Shown here in pieces: positions 10,101-20,460 of a stretch of 24,007 nucleotides of DNA. How positions within the stretch are numbered: the stretch's first letter is position 1; every line of letters starts with the position of its first letter. A program made the translations under genes and the position numbers. Origin of the DNA: Lingula anatina (taxonomy: Eukaryota; Brachiopoda; Lingulata; Lingulida; Lingulidae); assembly GCF_001039355.2 (NCBI RefSeq), contig NW_019776093.1, positions 90,897 to 114,903 on the forward strand. The letters run 5' to 3'. Under the pieces are notes generated by a model. That model worked only from the letters and a program-made list of their open reading frames with translations, was not told the DNA's origin and did no database searches.

Positions 10101-11871
10101 ATAATATACTGAGTATATAAATCAGCTTACATGAATCACGGCCCAAGGCCATTTCATGCTGACTCTCTACGAGAAAGGCATCACAAGGTTTCGACCGCTC
10201 ATCTTCCGCCGAACAATTAAAATCAATTAAAATGAAGTGTGGCGAGCTGAATGTTAGATGCACTTTTTGGTTTGTCACAAATATTTTATTTTTCTTTTCT
10301 GATGCTTTGTTTTTGGTTTTTTATGCTAAGTCATGTAAATCGAATTGTTATTTGTATTTATATTTCTTATTGCGCGAATAACGGTCTTTATGCTGCAAGA
10401 CGTTTCCACAAGATAATTTCAAAGTATAAAAAAAAACATTGTTCAACCACAGGAGGTCATTCATTAAAATGTTCTGGTAATCAAAATACAAATTTTACTT
10501 GGCCTCCCAACATTGCTAAAGTAAGTTGCCTTGGGGTAGGGAAATAATTCCCGTCACAGAAACGAAGACTGAAGTGTCAGTCTGCTCCTCCCACCGCTGG
10601 AGGGAGCTACTGTATCTGGATGCTGACGTCATTTGTTCTTTTCGCACAGTTTCCCACAGTACAGAAATTTGAACAAAATTAGCCAGAGAAATATTTCTGA
10701 ATATCTGTTGAAAATGCTCTGTTGCCCTGTTAAAGGATATGAAGAACTTATGTAGACCCCGCTGAACGAACATTCCTTGGTTCAAGTTAATTCTATGTCG
10801 GTTTTATTTACTTTTTTAATAAGTGAGTTACGCTTAATGTATTTAATTCTTTTACAGAATACGATTGCCGGAAAGTTACAGCACCAAAAGGACAGAAACT
10901 CTACAGGTAAGTGTGCTGGCAGCAAATAGCATCAGAAAATGCTCATCGTTTGCTGTGGGTTTTATTTTTTCTCGGAGCAAATGCTTCTGAAAAAAAAAAC
11001 AACATGCCTAGCACATTTCTGTTTAGAAAAAAATCGATACTGCAATCTTATTTATCGATCACCCTTCAAATATATTGATCATATATAGTTTTTTAATCAA
11101 AGTTTTCTTGCATCCATTTCATCTCAGAACAATCCAGTTTATAAGGGCGTTTTACCAACAATCGCCGTCACCGACGGGGCCTCTGCTTCGCCGGACTTCA
11201 CTAACAGTACGTCGAACGTCTACATCGACAGTGATGCCCTGCAGCAGCAGCGACCCCCAAATTTCACGGGACAGAGCTGGAACAGCGAATTCAGCTTCTT
11301 TGAGGGCTCGTCTTGTCACTTGAACAACCACCCGTCAACGACTTACCTGGCACCAACAGACATTGATCCAGAGCGCGTGTCGAACCTTTATGCATCAATC
11401 GACGACTCCCGCGTCTCAGTGCGCAGCCAGGTCCTTGCCAGCGCCCCGCCCCTGGATGAGAGTAACACGGACTTCGACGACGCTGGCGGGTACTATGATC
11501 CGATTGATGCCCGCGGCGCTGCCAGAAGCCCTACAGCTGGCGATGCTCAGGATAACATATATTACAACTCTTCTGCTTTCTCCCCGACTTACGTGAACCA
11601 GCTTGGCACGCACAATTGCAACACGCATGTTGGAGAAAACTGCGATTATCTGGAACTTATGACCACGCCCAACAAGGAGGAACGAACGTCCACGATACGG
11701 CACCATTGCGCACCTGGCGGCGAAGAGGGTCACGTGTACGCGTTACCTCGCAACAATGCGCCCCTCAGCGAATCAGGATACAGTAACAACAGCAAAGCAC
11801 TTGATTGTTCGTCTCATTTTGCAACTCGGAGTGGCAGCAATGTTTATGAAATTGTTGAGTTTCGAAATTGA
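7139..11871 (+). CDS. Mucin-like single-pass surface receptor with tyrosine-rich tail
   Basis: Five exons (7139-7241, 7720-9258, 9479-9611, 10858-10906, 11128-11871) join in phase to encode 855 residues. Residues 1-34 are a signal peptide with a basic start (PRRRK) and a hydrophobic core (FFIIWIL). A second in-frame ATG at 7157 is also possible. Exon 2 encodes a heavily O-glycosylatable stalk: TTTTTPLV/A repeats, then TTVGPGD repeats, then a Ser/Gly/Asp-rich stretch. A transmembrane helix spans about 562-587, followed by LKKQK. The 268-residue tail has 14 tyrosines, including NPVY (610-613), YASI (696), YVNQ (763, a Grb2-type YxN), YLEL (782), YALP (812) and YEIV (848). These could bind SH2/PTB adaptors when phosphorylated and could drive clathrin uptake. 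No folded ectodomain is recognised, so I give no family name. A surface signalling or adhesion role is inferred. The gene lies downstream of the PGRP receptor in the same orientation. Confidence 0.8.
7242..7719 (+). other. Intron 1 of the mucin-like gene
   Basis: It separates the signal-peptide exon from the large repeat exon. Donor GTAAGA at 7242, acceptor CGTTTTCAG ending at 7719, phase 1. AT-rich, nothing else seen. Confidence 0.8.
7780..8250 (+). repeat. Thr/Pro mucin-type coding repeat
   Basis: Degenerate tandem DNA repeat of about 21-24 bp encoding TTTTTPLV or TTTTTPLA. About a dozen clear units at the 5' end decay into variants such as SSTTTP and STTPL towards the 3' end. On the opposite strand the repeat produces a long Val-rich open frame (7697-8098) that is an artefact of composition. 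Confidence 0.9.
8624..8876 (+). repeat. 21-bp coding repeat (TTVGPGD)
   Basis: A second, unrelated tandem repeat in the same exon. The unit ACAACAGTGGGGCCAGGGGA plus one base encodes TTVGPGD. About twelve units are present, several shortened to TTVGD, TTVEY or TTVGG. It is GC-richer than the first array and begins abruptly, which suggests a separate expansion. The opposite strand is open as well (8435-8878), for compositional reasons. Confidence 0.9.
9612..10857 (+). other. Intron 3 of the mucin-like gene
   Basis: A 1246-bp intron, phase 2, just after the transmembrane exon. Donor GTAAGT at 9612, acceptor TTTTACAG ending at 10857. A CpG-containing stretch at about 10140-10220 and another at 10550-10780 differ from the AT-rich rest and may be old mobile-element fragments, but I could not match them to anything. 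Confidence 0.7.
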
Positions 11872-13840
11872 TAAAAAAAATTATTATTCATTTGAAAAAT
11901 CAATACAAAACAAAGTTGCTTTGGGTGCAGCTTAATTTGGAAATTACCGAACACGCTTCATGAAAACATTTTATCAGTCATATTTATTGTAATGAGTTCA
12001 AAAATCAGTGATGCCTTCCCACTGATAAAAACTGCATAAACTCGTCGATCAATTGATTTTGATTAAAATCAAATATTGAAGTATTTTACAACAAAGAATA
12101 CACTTGTCACCTGAAGATTGAAACCAAGCCTTCCGTAATACTGGTATCTGCCCTAAAACTTGTACGCGTCTGATGATTATCAAGAGTGCACAGCACCAAA
12201 CTGAGTTACTTCACCAAAGTTATTTGAAAATACATTTAAATGATATAATGAATTCATATATGAATAATCATAATGGGATAAAGAAAAACGAGGAGGATTG
12301 GTCACAAGAATTATTTTAAGTGTTATTTTAATGTTTAGCTCGTCAAAGTCGCGACCGTGCACCTGGCCGGGGCAAGCTGAAAAACAGTTATCAAATTAAT
12401 CCCATCATATCTCTCAAATTTGTGTTTTGAATTTCAAATACATTTTATGGTTCCCTATTCAAAATATGCATTGTTTTCAACGACGTAACATTTTATTTGG
12501 CAAAGTACATATTTTGGCAGGGCACATATAAAGATTTATAATAACTTGGGCACCTAAAGCTTTTCAAATTTTTACCTGTATGCCCTTTGCAACAAGGATA
12601 TAATAAATTATGTGATCATTGGATACTACCTCAGTTGTGCTACAATTTTCATACTATCAGGTAAAATACTTTTTTCAATCATCATGCGTGGAAAATAAAT
12701 GCATGGAGAGCATTGTGAGTTTGTGGTCGTAGTATATATGGTCACCACGTGGGTGAACGAGTGCAGCGACATTCTGGAGCATATTTAGACAGAAATGCAC
12801 CAATTTTTTATTGAATATTCTTTTGGTAAAATGCCTGACACGCAAATAACACAAATTTCGGAAACAGGCTGTTAGACTTGCTTCGATTTATGTAGTCGTC
12901 TATCCAAGCTAACTTAAATGCGGTCTAAATCAGGCCTCAAACCTGGAGTCTTTATGAGAACACGGTCTTTGAACAGCCAAGTAAACGTCACTAATAAATA
13001 TAGTTGTTAAATAAGTTTATTCTTTTACTCACTTGGGGCTGTATAGGTCAATGATAAAAGCGCATATATGTCGGTAACACCTTATAACTGGAAACTGTGG
13101 GATTCAACTCAAAAATGTCCCACAAAAATCCCGTACTCTCCGAGTAGCTGAGAAATAATACGCCCATTATTTCAAATAATTTATTGTATCACCCGATTAC
13201 ATAAATTTTGACATAATATGAATTAAAATGTCTTAATGTATCAATGTCAATTTTTCCAAATACGCATTAAATTCAAACTATTTCACGCAGTTTGAAGTAT
13301 AAAGTACAACGTACCTCCATATTAAACTTGGGGGTTCGCATCTGTAATTAATAAATTATCAAACTACATATGTCGATAGATCAGTCCTACAAACAACATA
13401 GAATTCCTTATATAAATGACCCATTTAAGGGAATCTTTATACATACCTAAATTATACATAAATACAGGCTGTGGTCTGAAAGAATAGACATTAAAACACA
13501 GCTGAATAATACTATAATAGAAAGCCAGACAAAATTGATAAACTGGTTATAGACAACAAAAAGAAATGACTTGCAAAAGGTTTTCGCAAGGCATGGAGAA
13601 ATATTGACATGGAAAAACAAACTACCTGAATAAGGTTATTTTAACGGTAATTAAAAGAATGGCATGCGTCTTGTTATTGCACAAACACGTTATGGCAAAC
13701 TTGGATCATAACAAATAGTTTTCTTTAACCTAACGGACCTAAGAAGAAAGTGCAAACCAGGAAGTGGGGAGCCCAAGCAAGGCATGACAGAGACAACCAC
13801 TACACATACCTAATTCAATGAAAATGTAAATTTATATACT
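11872..13840. other. 3' flank and intergenic DNA, no gene seen
   Basis: AT-rich non-coding DNA. The first part is presumably the 3' UTR of the mucin-like gene: AATAAA hexamers occur at 12603-12608 and 12694-12699, about 730 and 820 bp past the stop. I see no other gene, RNA or repeat array here. Confidence 0.5.
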
Positions 13841-13996
13841 TTACTACCAGACTTGAACCGCATCAAGAATGTCTGGTCTACCAAGAAGTATCACTTGAGG
13901 AAGTACAAAAAAAAAACCTAAGGTCGACTAAGCAAGAACTGGTGGATGGCATAAAGGACTTTTGGACCAGCATGATGTCAGAAACGAAGAAACGGT
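13841..13996 (+). pseudogene. Relic of a Tc1/mariner-like transposase C-terminus
   Basis: Two short readable segments in different frames recall the end of DDE_3-type (Tc1/mariner superfamily) transposases. The first is LLPDLNRIKNVW at 13841-13876, where families carry a pattern like SPDLNPIENVW with the last catalytic acidic residue nearby. The second is TKQELVDGIKDFW at 13927-13965. They are separated by a ten-A run (13907-13916) and a TAA, which account for the frame change. Nothing recognisable remains on either side, and no terminal inverted repeats were found. This is a dead, decayed fragment; the family is assigned from motif memory, not from a search. Confidence 0.5.
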
Positions 13997-15444
13997 TTCT
14001 ATCTGGGGAAAAACTCCACATGAATTCTTTTCTGTTCAAGCCCTATGTCAAAAATTACTGGTTGAACAAAATAATTATTTCACTTGGCTCAGGGTGTTAT
14101 CTTCTATTAAGACCCAAAAGACTGGTCATTCCAAAAATATTTTAGAGAAAAGTTTTGGAGCTACATCATGACATTCCATCCTAGGTTCATATTGGGGAAG
14201 CAAGAACCAAGTTAAAAATAATTGAAATTATAATGATATTATTAGTAAATGAAAGTATAGGGACAACAGATTAATCAGTACAACGGTACAATTACCAGTG
14301 CTGGTTATGTATAATTATAAGAGTAAGGACCCTGCATTGCACTAGAACATGTATGCAGTTGAATGTAAAAAAAAAATCAGTGAAATGGGACTAAAGCTAG
14401 CCTTTAAGTTAATTAGGAGAACAAACGAAAGCAAGCAACCAAACTTAAAAAACTTTAACATAACCCAGGCTTGGAGATGAGAACCTTAAACAGCACTTCA
14501 GACAATGAAGAAGTTGACTGAAGAAATACAATCAGAAGATTTAAAGACAGACAGTGCTGATTAGTGTCAGCTCAACTAACACACTGTTTAAGATGCCTAG
14601 TTTATTTTCCCCACAAAAATTACAGTAATCAGTGATCACCAGCAGTCTATTTTCACATTCCATGTGCAACTACCCATTAAAGTTCTAAATGTATTCTACA
14701 TAATTTCTTACACACAGGCTTCAAGATTGTGTCCTAATTATAGAAACATCCAAGAGCAAGGTAATGTTTACCAAATTAATAATAATTTGCTCATATGCAT
14801 ACCTATTTCAACACAGTTCTGAATAATGGCACTCATGTATCACATTTTTATACATGCCATAGTATCATAATGCAAAATGTGTCTAGAAAAAATCAGCTTT
14901 GCTGCATCTAAAATACTTATCACAATTTCTTTGACTCTAATGTATTTCAAAATAATCCACTATTACTGGGGATCAACATCCTCCATACATTCCTTGTTAA
15001 AAACATTCCTTAGGCTTATGCACCAATAGCAATTTCTATATTACTACAATTTTCATAATTTACATTCAACCGTCTATCAATATATAATATGACCAAGTAA
15101 ATCTGTGGTTAAAAAAATTCTTGCAAGACCCTATAGACTTTCACAATAAAAAATTTACAATTAATTATTATACTTTAGTTTTATTGGCATGGATTCACCC
15201 TAGTATCTCTATATCTGAATTTAATTCCATCTGCCAATTATACGTACTTCAATATAGCAATCTTAAAATACATCATCAATACCAATTTGCTAAAAAATAG
15301 TACAATTAATTCCATTTTTACTTTTTCTCAAAAGATAGCTTTTTTCTCAAAAAATAGGGGGAAACCCAGTGTATATTAAAGTACTAAGTAAGAAGATCTA
15401 ACATTTTGCAACAAAGTGACTTTTTCGTTTACCAAGTGTGTTCA
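13997..15444. other. Intergenic, no recognised feature
   Basis: AT-rich DNA with few CpG dinucleotides. The short open frames here (for example 13962-14171) lack coding character and resemble no family I know. No repeat array is visible. Confidence 0.55.
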
Positions 15445-15447
15445 TTA

Positions 15448-15956
15448 AGGGGCCCGCACACGGTGAGCATTTGGCGCGCGCCACTTGCGCTACGCCGTTT
15501 TCTCATCGTGTGCGGGGGTATCTTGGTGAGATTTTTGCCTCTCGCGCGGCTGAGCAAAATTTCTCACCTTTGATTTTTTTGGTCTCTTGAGGCAAATGTC
15601 TCAGCGTGTGCGGGGTGCAAGCGCCGAATGCTCACGCCATGCCAACAATGCGCATGTGCCAGTAGCCAGAAACAAAGAAAAATGGCAGCCCCCAGCAAAG
15701 TAAACAAAAATGTACACAGTTATAGTTAGTCTGATTGATTAACGTGGTCACCATTTGCCATTACTTTCAGAAAAAAAATAAATATGTAATGTTTCCTTAA
15801 TCACATGATCCCACAGTTCGCAGTGTGTCCGATAGGGGCAGGCCGGGAGGCATCTCTGCTGAGCAAAGAGCGCATTGTTTGCGGGGAGCTGAGGAGCCCG
15901 AGCAACTAGCGCAGCGCAAGTGGTGCGCGCCAATTGCTCACCGTGTGCGGGGTGCT
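15448..15956. mobile_element. 509-bp MITE with TTA target duplication (PIF/Harbinger-like)
   Basis: A GC-rich island in AT-rich DNA with long, imperfect terminal inverted repeats. The left end is AGGGGCCCGCACACGGTGAG and the right end, reverse-complemented, is AGCACCCCGCACACGGTGAG. Pairing continues inward through GCAnTTGGCGCGC and CACTTGCGCT. TTA stands directly outside both ends (15445-15447 and 15957-15959), as expected for the TWA target site of PIF/Harbinger elements. The motif GTGTGCGGGG recurs inside (about 15508 and 15608), suggesting subterminal repeats or a rearranged internal copy. No transposase is encoded, so it is non-autonomous. Confidence 0.8.
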
Positions 15957-15959
15957 TTA

Positions 15960-16601
15960 CTTGCAAATACATCACAGCAATTTTGGCATGGTGGTCGTCT
16001 TGGTTGGGAATGCTTCTAGACTCTCTTCTGCATGTGTCCAGTTGTAGAAATTCTCTCTGTACCACAATACTGAAAAAGGAACTAAATGTAAAATATACAA
16101 TATATGTAATATATTTTACTAGAAAACTGTTGCTCATAACAAGCATTGCTTAGTGTAATAAAATCCATAACTATTTTTATCACTATTGGTATTGGATGGT
16201 ATTATACTGGTTCTGCCCAAAGGCAGAAAAAGAGTCACTTACTTTCATTTAGGGTGTGGGGCTAAGTATCTTTATATATCCCAAGCTACTAACATAAATG
16301 AATTTCACTAGAAAAGCTTAAGACTTTGTTAGCCTTTTGTAAAGTGCAATTTACAGCTTCCCCTTTCTGGGTGTCTGTGTTCAGTTTTGTTGTTACAATT
16401 GCTCAGCCAGTAGGAAATGTTTTACACTAAATCATACGGCTCAGGAGGTTCGTCAGGCACATGTTAGTATAGTCGTCAATGGGGAATTTTTCAAGGTTTC
16501 TGTCCCAAGATTTTAAAGCTAAACTGATGAAACTTTCCAAGAACATACCACTGCACATCAACCCTAACATGCCTCTGATCTCACCTTTCCTGCCCTCTCA
16601 C
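15960..16601. other. Region downstream of the last certain TGDS exon
   Basis: On the minus strand this must hold the last TGDS exon and 3' UTR, but I could not fix the exon. One open minus-strand frame ends at about 16431 and reads ALKSWDRNLEKFPIDDYTN. It can be entered in phase from a TTTAG acceptor, but the intron would be short and family resemblance is weak. A TACTAAC branch-point-like motif lies in the same stretch. Confidence 0.35.
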
Positions 16602-19600
16602 CTGTGTTTTCTATGCCTTGTTCCCAGGTGACTCTTGGCTGCCAGCCAAGGTTGGCAATCTTAGAGGAGTCCATGATGTATCTGTAGTCATTGAAAGGCC
16701 TGTCTTCCCCAAAATCCAGGTACCGCTGCATGCCCTCCTCTGTCGTAATGCCCTTCAGCTATATTAACAGAGAATTAGAAAAAATACTACAATTGATCTG
16801 AAAAAGTATAATTAAACTTGTATTTCCCATATAGGCTTGCCTGTATTTTCATACACTTCCTATTGTTTGAACTGCCGATTGTGGTATAAGTCAGTTACAA
16901 CTGCTCTGCATCCACTGTATGCAACATACAAAAGCGTAATTATACCCTACTTGTGTTGTAACTAGTACGTATATGATACTCACTTTCTTTATAAGGTATT
17001 TTGCCAACCCTAAAATGCTCAGGTTGAAGTCTGTTCCGATATTGTAGATCTCGCCTGGCTCCCCCTTGTGGAGGATGGTGTCAAATGCTTCTGCCACGTC
17101 TGTCACATACAGGAAGTTACGAATACTGTCACCTGAGCCATGTATACAGCTGAAGATGTAGAAGAGAAACGTAATGGAGATACTGATATGAATATGGGAT
17201 ATGCTTTAATTGTACAATGGCCTGTCAGTAGCTAGGAAGGAGCAATCATGTCCAACTCATTAATAAAATCTAATATGATTGTGTTATATTTGTGGAGGTA
17301 AAAAAAGAACTTAATTTCATTTGTCAAAATTTCCTTGAAGTCTATATAATTTCTCTCAACATTACTCGCTTGCATTATCTTCAGGACAGAAAATTTGGAT
17401 TCTTTAGCTTTCATATCATATATTAAAGAGTTAATAATATATCTCTATTTTCTTGCAGTACTAACTTTTTAATCAAACAAGCATTCTGATACATAATCTA
17501 GGAGTCTTCTACCTACCATTTCTTGTCTCTGTCCAGCAGAGAAATAAACTTTGGAATGACCTGCAAGGAAATGCATGTAAAAATGTTTGAGACAAACTTC
17601 ACAGAATACAGTGTTAAAATCATGTAACATTAACTTTCTAAAACAATCAGAGGATATGGCTGTTTTTCTCAGTGATGTGGCCCTTCATAGGTTAAAATGT
17701 GCAAATATGATGACCTTTCACAAACTTTGCTAAGTGTTAGAATAATATCAAATGTATTATGTACAGACCTAATTGGCTGTGTAATTGGCAGGTAATACTA
17801 TGCTACATAGTTTGAATACCGAGGAATGGTCTAAGAGAAGATAATACGTACTGATCTTGGATACTGGTGGGGACCATAGACATTGTTGGACCTTGTTATT
17901 ATCACAGGAAACTGCAAATAGGAGAGATTATCATATCATCACTCTTCAAACCCACACTGACATTTTTCTGAATTTAAAGTTAGTGTTTAAACAAACTTTT
18001 TATCATATACAAATTTTATGAATTGCTCACTAAATTTGTGGTAATATGATGTTCACTAAATTATATATTTAATATGTGAAAAGTTTTAATCAAGGAAAAA
18101 AACTTTATAAACATTCAATATCATCCTAGAATTCATAAACTTTATTTACAGTGATTATGTACAGTCCATTTGTGATGGGAGCGATTAGAAGCTTGCCATG
18201 ATCTCAGTTAACCACGAGATTATAAATACAAATTTCAATCTTCTCTACTGCCAAGTACATTATCAAACACACTCAGAAACTACCTGAACTTGAGCCGTCA
18301 CAGTTGGATGCACATACACTGTATATGGGAGCAGCTTTACATTAATTATCAATATGCAGACAAAATGCCAAAAATGACAAGTCAGTAATGACAATATTTA
18401 CATGAGCATGAACATATTAAGTAACCTTTCAATGAATTAATAAAATAAGAGCAGCTCCAGCTGGATATGCCTTACTTTGAATGACTCCCAATATGATCTC
18501 ACCATGCACTCAGCAGCCGCCTTGCTGGCAGCATATGGGTTGGTCGGCTTGTAGTTGGATTTTTCTTTCAGTACCTGTAGGTGTCAGAGAAGAACCCCAT
18601 CAACTGTGTTATGCACTAATTAGAATAAAGCAGTAATTGGCTGCATTCAGAAAAGTGGACTAACTAGTCTGAGGGTCAAATATGGCTGACCCACTTGAAT
18701 ACTTCCCCACAGGATATCTATTCAGTGTTTAATAACGGATAAGATGGCAAGTTTTTTAGTGGGTAGCCATATTGGACAATCAGACTAGTTAGTTCACTGT
18801 TCTGAATGTGGCCATTTTTTTTTCACTCAACACTTAATAATGAAGATACTGTTTACCTGAACTAATTTTGTTAATTGGAATATACAAAAGATTACATACT
18901 TAAACATGAAAAAAAAAACTTTTATCAAATCACCTTTTAGAGTGAGAATATTCTCTTTATCACATTAAAATGCCAGCATGTTTCTAAAAGCCACTAAAAT
19001 GATACTTCTTGACAAATTGATCTAAGAAAGAGGTTTACAATGATGATTAATTTATAAAAACGTCTAACACATCACATTTTATAGGGGCATTTCAAGATTC
19101 AGCACTAAATTTCAGGACAGTATAATCTATCATCAGAGAGTATTCTTAACAACTACCTTTCAGAAAATTTGACAAGGAGTGTTTCATACTGCACTTGCCA
19201 TAATATACTCATTTACAATGAAATACCAGAACTAGAGGATCAAAAAGGTATAAGTGCCTACTAGGTATGCACCACCAGCAGGGTTACACTATAAAAATTT
19301 ATTTTATATGAGAAATTGATGACAAAAAAGTTACAGAATAAAAATGTTGCAAAATTTTTTTTCAGTTTGTGGCAATGTACCTCTGTGCTACTTCCTCCAT
19401 AGACTTCATCTGTACTGACGTGGATAAATTTCTCCACTCTTGCCTCGTAAGCTGCGTTCACCAAAACATGGCTGCCATAGATGTTGGTGCGTGTGAAGTC
19501 AAGCGAATATATGAATGACATGTCTGGAAGAGTATGGAACAGGACAATCAGGCAAAACTTTTCTTCAACTTTTCAACTTTTTTTTTGAGGGGGTGAAAAT

Positions 19601-20460
19601 GTTCAATTTTGAAAAATCTTATCTCCAAACTGCTTCAAATTTGCAAACAGGATATTGGTTTGCAAAATAAATACAATAAACAAACAGACGAATTTTAGCA
19701 CACTTCTTTAATTTTAACAAATCAATTTTAAATCAATATTTAAACTAACGCATCTCAAGATGTAAATAAAAAAATAATGTCAAAGCATTATCCTTAGACT
19801 GTATAAAATTATTGTACTAAATACAAATACATGCTGTTTATATTAATTTATGAGCGTACCAACTTGTGATTCTGCAGCAAAGTGAAGAACTGTATCAATC
19901 CTTTCTTCTTGAAAGACATAGCGCATGAAGTCTGGTTCACAGATATCCCCCTGTAAACACAACATTTAAACAATCTCTGATCACTGACTCTTTTGCAACT
20001 ACCCTGTGTACAGCAACTAAATCAACTCTTACTTAATAACTTAGTATACTCAGCTGCTTAAAATTCAACTCTGTTTTCCACTTATTTCACACTGCTTATA
20101 ATTACTTCATTAAACAGGTTTGCCTCTGCTGCATGTCTGCATGAACCAAAAAATCCCATCCTTTCAAACAATTTTAAAACTGAGGTAGCTTAATAAGCCA
20201 GAATATCTATTCTAATCAAAAACTTGGAATTGAAGCATAGCACAGGAATAAGACACCTAAGTCAATCAGTAGAGTGCATTTTTACTTACTTTAAAATTAT
20301 CTCATCATAATTTCATTTATTTTTCCATTAACATTTAAAACTTCATATATATATATATATAAGTGAGCACCTTACCTTTTTTTTGCTTGCTTTATGGTAT
20401 TTTAATTTCTACATACCTGAATAAATTTATAATTTGACTTTCCTTTGATACTCTCCANCG
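16602..20460 (-). CDS. TGDS: dTDP-glucose 4,6-dehydratase-like SDR enzyme, 5' and 3' incomplete
   Basis: Eight minus-strand exons, 20460-20417, 19950-19860, 19523-19381, 18574-18476, 17911-17852, 17560-17517, 17149-16984 and 16758-16602, join in phase to give about 267 residues. They match the extended short-chain dehydrogenase family that removes water from nucleotide sugars such as dTDP- or UDP-glucose in the cytosol. Visible landmarks are GDIC and HFAAESQVD, the active-site HVSTDEVYG (Asp-Glu), the catalytic YxxxK in [22 protein letters not shown], then [29 protein letters not shown] and LGWQP. The N-terminal Rossmann exons with GxxGxxG are absent: upstream of 20460 the sequence turns into unrelated DNA. 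An ambiguous base at 20458 sits in the first visible exon. The last exon is also unresolved. DRPFNDYRY leaves open a UDP-rhamnose-type relative rather than TGDS proper. Confidence 0.85.
17852..18475 (-). other. TGDS intron 4 with adjacent short exon
   Basis: Between the exon carrying YxxxK (18574-18476) and the 60-bp exon reading [20 protein letters not shown] (17911-17852) lies a 564-bp AT-rich intron with GTAAGG donor and TTTGCAG acceptor. I see nothing else in it. Confidence 0.7.
18575..19380 (-). other. TGDS intron 3
   Basis: This 806-bp phase-0 intron separates [14 protein letters not shown] from the YxxxK exon. It contains the inverted-repeat element at 18639-18813 and otherwise AT-rich DNA with no other feature. 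Confidence 0.75.
18639..18813. mobile_element. 175-bp MITE-like long inverted repeat in TGDS intron 3
   Basis: The two ends form an inverted repeat of about 56 bp. The left arm starts GGCTGCATTCAGAAAAGTGG and the right arm, reverse-complemented, starts GGCCACATTCAGAACAGTGA. Both continue through ACTAACTAGTCTGA and ATATGGCT to CCCACT. The arms are roughly 80-85% identical and enclose about 60 bp of unrelated sequence. Target-site duplication is unclear, so the superfamily is not assigned. No coding capacity. Confidence 0.75.
20345..20361. repeat. (AT)n microsatellite
   Basis: A short run of AT dinucleotides inside the first visible TGDS intron (20416-19951). Confidence 0.85.

Noticed and set aside
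13942-14171. Two overlapping 67- and 69-codon frames as genes
   Set aside because: The first only overlaps the transposase relic at its start; the rest of both is unlike any family and full of AT-rich translation.
15748-16153. Overlapping frames on both strands (132, 77 and 64 codons)
   Set aside because: They fall in the GC-rich MITE end and its flank and resemble no protein; open by composition.
16390-16450. Minus-strand reading HVPDEPPEPYDLV as the TGDS C-terminus
   Set aside because: A stop codon lies directly before it in that frame and no acceptor is present to enter it.
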